Assembly (NCBI GenBank): GCA_013695265.1
Contig: JACDAU010000248.1
Location: forward strand, 1 to 18,490
Source of the DNA: Chloroflexia bacterium
Lineage (GTDB): Bacteria; Chloroflexota; Chloroflexia; Thermobaculales; Thermobaculaceae
Direction of reading: 5' to 3'
DNA: 18,490 bases
Below are positions 15,112-18,490 of this stretch, piece after piece. The notes below the pieces were generated by a model that ran no database searches, was not told where the DNA came from, and saw only the letters and a list, made by a program, of their open reading frames with translations. Position 1 is the stretch's first letter, and each line of letters opens with the position of its first letter. The translations under genes and the position numbers were made by a program.

Positions 15112-15939
15112 GTGTGGACACTGACCGGTTTCGCGGACGAGATCTCGCCCGACCTCGACGAGCAGCTCCAAACGCTCGCCGCCGAGGAGATACGCCACCT
15201 GGAGTTGCGGGGTGTTTGGGAGAAGAACGTGCTCAACCTCTCCGATGGCGAGCTGCACGAACTGCGATCCCGGCTCGCGGACGCCGGCGTGGGGGTATCC
15301 TCCATAGGATCGCCGATCGGCAAGATACCCGTGACTGACCCCTTCGACGCGCACATGGCGAGCTTCGCGCGCGCGCTACATGTGGCGCGGCTGCTTGATG
15401 CGCCGTACGTGCGCGTGTTCTCGTTTTTCATACCGGAGGACGAGGACCCAGCGAGCTATCGGGAGGAGGTACTGGACCGCATGGGCAGGCTCGCGAACGC
15501 GGCGCGGAGCGTTGAGGTCACCCTGCTGCACGAGAACGAGCGGCACATATACGGAGATGTGCCGGAACGCTGTCTGCACATTCTGGAGGGGGTGAGCTCT
15601 CCCTCGCTGCGCGCCGCTTGGGACCCGGCAAATTTCGTGCTCTGCGGTGTGCGCCCGCACACGGAAGGATACGACCTGCTGAGGCCGTACATAAGGTATG
15701 TCCACGTAAAAGATGCAGTTATGGACACGGGAGAGATTCGTCCGGCGGGCGAGGGCGATGGCGAGGTGCGGGAAACGCTACGGGCGCTCCATCAATCGGG
15801 CTTCGACGGCTACTTCTCGCTGGAGCCGCACCTGGCCTCGGCAGGCACGTTCTCCGGCTATAGCGGCCCGGATCTCTACCGCAAGGCGGCGCAGGCGTTC
15901 AAGGGGCTGCTGCGCGAGCAGAACATCGCGTGGGCCTGA
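15112..15939 (+). CDS. Sugar phosphate isomerase/epimerase (xylose isomerase-like TIM barrel)
   Basis: A 275-residue TIM-barrel protein. TLTGFADEISPDLDEQL at the N-terminus is typical of this family. Candidate metal ligands are in EVTLLHENERHIYGD (Glu), LRAAWDPANFVL (Asp), IRYVHVKDA (His) and YFSLEPHL (Glu). Relatives interconvert keto- and aldo-sugars, epimerise at C3, or dehydrate inositol derivatives. GTG at 15112 is chosen, since the preceding in-frame ATG at 15049 would add a non-homologous stretch, while AGGAG/GAGGGG at 15094-15103 sits about 9 bp upstream of the GTG. It lies 107 bp after the Gfo/Idh gene and 22 bp before uxaC. The pairing of Gfo/Idh with such a TIM barrel is very common in sugar catabolic clusters. 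The substrate is unknown. Confidence 0.88.
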   Translation: MWTLTGFADEISPDLDEQLQTLAAEEIRHLELRGVWEKNVLNLSDGELHELRSRLADAGVGVSSIGSPIGKIPVTDPFDAHMASFARALHVARLLDAPYVRVFSFFIPEDEDPASYREEVLDRMGRLANAARSVEVTLLHENERHIYGDVPERCLHILEGVSSPSLRAAWDPANFVLCGVRPHTEGYDLLRPYIRYVHVKDAVMDTGEIRPAGEGDGEVRETLRALHQSGFDGYFSLEPHLASAGTFSGYSGPDLYRKAAQAFKGLLREQNIAWA

Positions 15940-15961
15940 AGGGCTCGACCGGGAGAGAAGG

Positions 15962-17407
15962 GTGGCAATCGTGACGAATACCTCTGCCAGGACAGAGCCC
16001 CTCTCTGAAGACCGGCTGTTCAGCGCGGAGCCAGGGCAACGAGCAGTGGCGCGGGAGCTGTACGCGGGCGTCCGCAACCTGCCGCTCGTCTGCCCGCACG
16101 GCCACGTCGACCCGAACCTGCTCGCCGACCCCAACGCCACCCCCGGCTCCCCGGCAGACGTGTTTATCATCCCCGATCACTATGTCTTTCGGATGCTGTA
16201 CAGTCGGGGGATAGCGCTGGAGCATCTCGGCGTCACAGCCGGTGACGGCGCTCCCGCAGAGGCGGACCACCGGCGGGTGTGGCAGGTGTTTGGGGAGAAC
16301 TTCTCCCTTTTCCGAGGGACGCCGACGGGCCTCTGGCTGACGGATGAGTTGCAGAGCGTGTTCGGCATCGCGGAGAAGCTGACGGGCGAGAGCGCGCAAC
16401 GGATCTACGACGAGCTTGTGGAGAAGCTGACGAGGCCGGAGTATTCCCCCCGCGCCTTGTACGAGCGCTTCCAGATCGAGACGCTCTGCACGACGGACGC
16501 TGCTACCTCGGGCCTGGAACAGCATCGCCGCCTCCGGGTTGAGGGGTGGAAAGGAGACATGCGCCCCACCTTCCGGCCCGACGCGGTCGTGCACATGGAC
16601 ACCCCTGGCTGGCGAGAGAACATCGAGCGTCTCAGGGAGGTGACCAGTGTGGACATCGTCGACTACGCCTCGTACATTGAGGCGATGGAGGAGCGCCGCG
16701 CGTACTTCAAGGACCTTGGCGCGACGGCGACCGATTACAGCGCGCAGTCTCCGCGAGCGGCCCGGCTCTCAGACCTGGAGGCGGGAATCATCTTCGAGCG
16801 GGCGCTGCGGGAGGATACGCACGTAACCGACGCTGCCCGCTTCGGCGCGCACATGCTGATGGAGATGGCGCGTATGAGCACGGAGGACGGGCTGGTGATG
16901 CAACTGCACATGGGCTCGTACCGCAACCACAACGAAGCGCTCTTCGAGCGGTTCGGCCCGGATAAGGGAGCGGATATCCCGGTCGCGGTCGAGTGGACTC
17001 GCAACCTGCACCCGCTGCTCGGGGAGTACGGCGACGACCCGCGTTTCCGGCTGATTGTATTCACGCTCGATGAGGCCACGTTCAGCCGCGAGCTCGCGCC
17101 GCTGGCGGGGCACTACCCGGCGCTGTTGCTCGGGCCACCGTGGTGGTTCCTCGACAGCCCGCTCGGCATTCGACGCTACCTCGACGCGGTGGTGGAAACG
17201 GCGGGCATCCAGAACCTGGCCGGGTTCAACGACGACACGCGCGCGTTCGCGAGCATCCCCGTCCGCCACGATGTGTGGCGGCGCGTGACGTGCGACTGGC
17301 TCGCGGGGCAGGTCGTTACGGGTATCGTGGACGAGGAGGACGCGGCGGAGATGGCGATGGATCTCGCCTACCGACTGGCGCGGCGGGCATACCGGCTCGG
17401 CGATTGA
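15962..17407 (+). CDS. uxaC: Glucuronate isomerase
   Basis: A 481-residue enzyme of the uronate isomerase family. It interconverts D-glucuronate and D-fructuronate (or D-galacturonate and D-tagaturonate) in the cytosol. The diagnostic N-terminal CPHGHVDPNLLADP carries the metal-binding His-x-His. IPDHYVFRMLYSRGI and the Trp-rich LLGPPWWFLDSPLGIRRYLD towards the C-terminus are family hallmarks. TGFNDD-like (AGFNDDTRAF) and SIPVRHDVWRR complete the active site. GTG at 15962 has GGGAG 6 bp upstream; GTG at 15971 is an alternative three codons later. It follows the TIM-barrel gene by 22 bp, so the two are likely co-transcribed. The UxuB-like dehydrogenase that would use its product lies downstream beyond a toxin-antitoxin pair. 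Confidence 0.93.
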   Translation: MAIVTNTSARTEPLSEDRLFSAEPGQRAVARELYAGVRNLPLVCPHGHVDPNLLADPNATPGSPADVFIIPDHYVFRMLYSRGIALEHLGVTAGDGAPAEADHRRVWQVFGENFSLFRGTPTGLWLTDELQSVFGIAEKLTGESAQRIYDELVEKLTRPEYSPRALYERFQIETLCTTDAATSGLEQHRRLRVEGWKGDMRPTFRPDAVVHMDTPGWRENIERLREVTSVDIVDYASYIEAMEERRAYFKDLGATATDYSAQSPRAARLSDLEAGIIFERALREDTHVTDAARFGAHMLMEMARMSTEDGLVMQLHMGSYRNHNEALFERFGPDKGADIPVAVEWTRNLHPLLGEYGDDPRFRLIVFTLDEATFSRELAPLAGHYPALLLGPPWWFLDSPLGIRRYLDAVVETAGIQNLAGFNDDTRAFASIPVRHDVWRRVTCDWLAGQVVTGIVDEEDAAEMAMDLAYRLARRAYRLGD

Positions 17408-17455
17408 GTACCGGGGATGCTCCTGTGTCGCACAGCTCGGCGGAGATAGACACTC

Positions 17456-17484
17456 TTGCAGCGACCCGAAATTCTGTGTAGAAT
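17456..17484 (+). promoter_or_regulatory. Promoter of the toxin-antitoxin module
   Basis: TTGCAG at 17456-17461 and TAGAAT at 17479-17484 are separated by 17 bp. The predicted start is near 17490, immediately before the AAGGAGG site. This would let the module be transcribed independently of uxaC. Confidence 0.65.
17471..17484. promoter_or_regulatory. Palindrome over the -10 box, possible antitoxin operator
   Basis: ATTCT-GTGT-AGAAT is a perfect 5-bp inverted repeat whose right arm is part of the -10 hexamer. Phd/YefM-type antitoxins usually repress their own promoter at such palindromes. The operator role is inferred from the position. Confidence 0.45.
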
Positions 17485-17493
17485 ATCATGTAG

Positions 17494-17500
17494 AAGGAGG
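17494..17500 (+). promoter_or_regulatory. Ribosome-binding site that decides the antitoxin start
   Basis: AAGGAGG lies 9 bp before ATG at 17510. Longer in-frame readings would place it inside the coding region. Confidence 0.75.
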
Positions 17501-17509
17501 GCTGAACTG

Positions 17510-17812
17510 ATGGCGATTATAGATACCTCGGATCTGATATCAATCACCGATGCCAACAAGCTCGGTGTCTCCGGCCTGGTGCGCGAGGCGGAAGCGGGCA
17601 ACGAGCAAATCGTCCTGCGAAACAACAAGCCGGTTGCCGCTGTCGTGAGCATGGAGCGGATCGAGCAGATGCAGCAACTGGAGGAGGATCTGCTCGACGT
17701 TTCCCTGGCTGCGGCCCGTATGCTCACCACCGGAACACGACGGAACTCACTTGATGAGGCCCTCGCGCAGTTCGGGTATACTCGCGAGCAGCTCGGCGAC
17801 CTCCCCGAGTAG
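17510..17812 (+). CDS. Type II antitoxin, Phd/YefM family
   Basis: A 100-residue protein whose N-terminal half has the Phd/YefM DNA-binding fold. SGLVREAEAGNEQIVLRNNK is followed by PVAAVVSMERIEQM, the usual pattern of helix, beta hairpin (the 'g..v.l..n.kPvAvvvs' signature) and next helix. The C-terminal half, about residues 55-100, is acidic and helical and would wrap and neutralise the toxin. ATG at 17510 is preferred because of AAGGAGG 9 bp upstream. The stop TAG is followed immediately by the toxin GTG. It probably represses its own promoter. The module interrupts a uronate gene cluster. Confidence 0.85.
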   Translation: MAIIDTSDLISITDANKLGVSGLVREAEAGNEQIVLRNNKPVAAVVSMERIEQMQQLEEDLLDVSLAAARMLTTGTRRNSLDEALAQFGYTREQLGDLPE

Positions 17813-18208
17813 GTGCCGCTCCGAGTCGAGCTCATCGATGAAGCTATCGCGGATCTTGTTGGCTACGCTGAATCGGGCAATCTGCCTCTCTTCCTGAAGA
17901 AGTTGATCCGTCTGGAGGAGATAGGGAAGGAGACGGGTCAGCCGCTCGGCGGGGGCCTGACTGACTGGCGTAAGATCGTCGTCGGGGACCGGAATTGGCG
18001 TATCATATTCAGCGTCGATTCGCAGGAGATAGTGGCGACCGTCTGGGTCGTCGGTGACCGCGATGATGCCGCCTGTTACACACAGGCCCAGCGTCGCGTG
18101 GTGGAACTGGGGGAGGGGCAGCCACACGCTGCGAGTTTGGCCGCAGTCATGTTTCAACTCAACGAGACGAGGCGGGTCGCCAGACGGAAGGGGCGACGCC
18201 AGCGCTGA
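17813..18208 (+). CDS. Type II toxin, RelE/ParE superfamily
   Basis: A 131-residue protein starting at a GTG directly abutting the antitoxin stop, with no ribosome-binding site of its own, so translational coupling is likely. The core DWRKIVVGDRNWRIIFSV and IVATVWVVGDRDDAACY matches the RelE/ParE fold, including the conserved 'k.rvG.yRiiy' strand and the late Gly-Asp-Arg. Family members cleave ribosome-bound mRNA or poison gyrase, and the sequence does not show which. RelE proteins are usually about 90-100 residues. Here a tail of about 35 residues ends in the very basic RRVARRKGRRQR, which is unusual. A read-through or late-stop extension is possible. Confidence 0.8.
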   Translation: MPLRVELIDEAIADLVGYAESGNLPLFLKKLIRLEEIGKETGQPLGGGLTDWRKIVVGDRNWRIIFSVDSQEIVATVWVVGDRDDAACYTQAQRRVVELGEGQPHAASLAAVMFQLNETRRVARRKGRRQR

Positions 18209-18233
18209 TATGGTTCTACACTGGTTGATCTGC

Positions 18234-18314
18234 TGTCCTGCTCACGACCGGAACCCCGACCACGGATTCCTCGCCCGCTCGGAATGACAGATGCGCTACC
18301 GTTCAGCCGGAGTT
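18234..18314 (-). repeat. Dispersed palindromic intergenic repeat, copy 3
   Basis: Read on the minus strand, it shares AACTCCGGCTGAACGGTAG with copy 1 exactly, then TGTCATTCCGAGCG and CGAGGAATCCGTGG. The distal half (GGTTCCGGTCGTGAGCAGGACAG) is more diverged than in copies 1 and 2. It fills the gap between the toxin and the UxuB-like gene, which suggests that it arrived with or near the toxin-antitoxin insertion. Confidence 0.7.
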
Positions 18315-18344
18315 TGAATTAGAACGTATCAGTAGGAGGTACGA

Positions 18345-18490
18345 ATGCGACAGGGAGAGACAACGGGGTACCTCAGGGAGCTGTTCGGGCTGGCCGGGCA
18401 GGTAGCGGTCGTCACGGGCGGCACCGGCGTGCTCGGCGGGGTGATGGCGCGCGGACTGGCGCGGGCGGGGGCGCGGGTTGGTATCCTGGG
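18345..18490 (+). CDS. uxuB: SDR-family D-mannonate oxidoreductase/fructuronate reductase (UxuB-like), 3'-truncated
   Basis: Only the first 48 complete codons are in the window. ATG at 18345 follows AGGAGG at 18334-18339, 5 bp away. The protein opens MRQGETTGYLRELFGLAGQ and then has VAVVTGGTGVLGGVMARGLA. The TG-x-x-GVLGG nucleotide loop is the form seen in SDR-type fructuronate reductases rather than the common TGxxxGIG. GAR-VGIL is the usual second strand. UxuB reduces D-fructuronate to D-mannonate with NADH, the step after UxaC. The neighbour uxaC, 937 bp upstream across a toxin-antitoxin pair and a repeat, supports this. The name rests on the loop pattern plus context, because the catalytic Ser-Tyr-Lys region lies outside the window. 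Confidence 0.75.
   Translation, partial: MRQGETTGYLRELFGLAGQVAVVTGGTGVLGGVMARGLARAGARVGIL

Overview
This is a gene-dense, high-GC bacterial window. It encodes sugar and sugar-acid catabolism together with a small cell-surface glycan locus. No ribosomal or tRNA gene, insertion sequence or CRISPR array was seen, so taxonomy rests on protein style alone. The actinobacterial-type GalT, the DUF1537 kinase/PdxA pair, the PhyH dioxygenase, the Gfo/Idh and TIM-barrel pair, and short palindromic intergenic repeats suggest a Chloroflexota- or Armatimonadota-like organism. That is an inference, not an assignment. Several promoters fit the sigma-70 pattern well.

Layout. Bases 1-2261 hold the 3' part of galT and all of galK (Leloir pathway). 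Bases 2356-3857 hold a ferritin-like di-iron protein and a PhyH-family Fe(II)/2-oxoglutarate dioxygenase. A 249-bp gap rich in palindromes follows. Then, on the minus strand, come a PdxA-family dehydrogenase (4107-5114) and a DUF1537 acid-sugar kinase (5185-6462). Together they look like a C4 sugar-acid (threonate/erythronate-type) route rather than vitamin B6 synthesis.

Bases 6513-13605 form the surface-glycan block. It contains UDP-glucose dehydrogenase overlapping a GT39-like membrane glycosyltransferase (plus), a Wzx-like flippase (minus), a membrane-tethered SAM methyltransferase (plus), and a GT2 polyprenyl-phosphate-type glycosyltransferase with C-terminal membrane helices (minus). Two convergent pairs here have essentially no intergenic space: one shares a CTAG and the other is separated by 2 bp.

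Bases 13860-17407 look like one plus-strand catabolic operon driven by a near-consensus promoter: a Gfo/Idh/MocA oxidoreductase, a sugar phosphate isomerase/epimerase, and a glucuronate isomerase (uxaC). A Phd/RelE-type toxin-antitoxin module with its own promoter sits between uxaC and a UxuB-like short-chain dehydrogenase that runs off the window end. UxaC plus the UxuB-like enzyme would turn glucuronate into fructuronate and then mannonate.

The most distinctive non-coding signal is a dispersed palindromic repeat of about 90 bp in three intergenic copies (905-997, 3933-4026, 18234-18314). The clearest unexplained local structure is a pair of mutually exclusive hairpins at 3866-3924.
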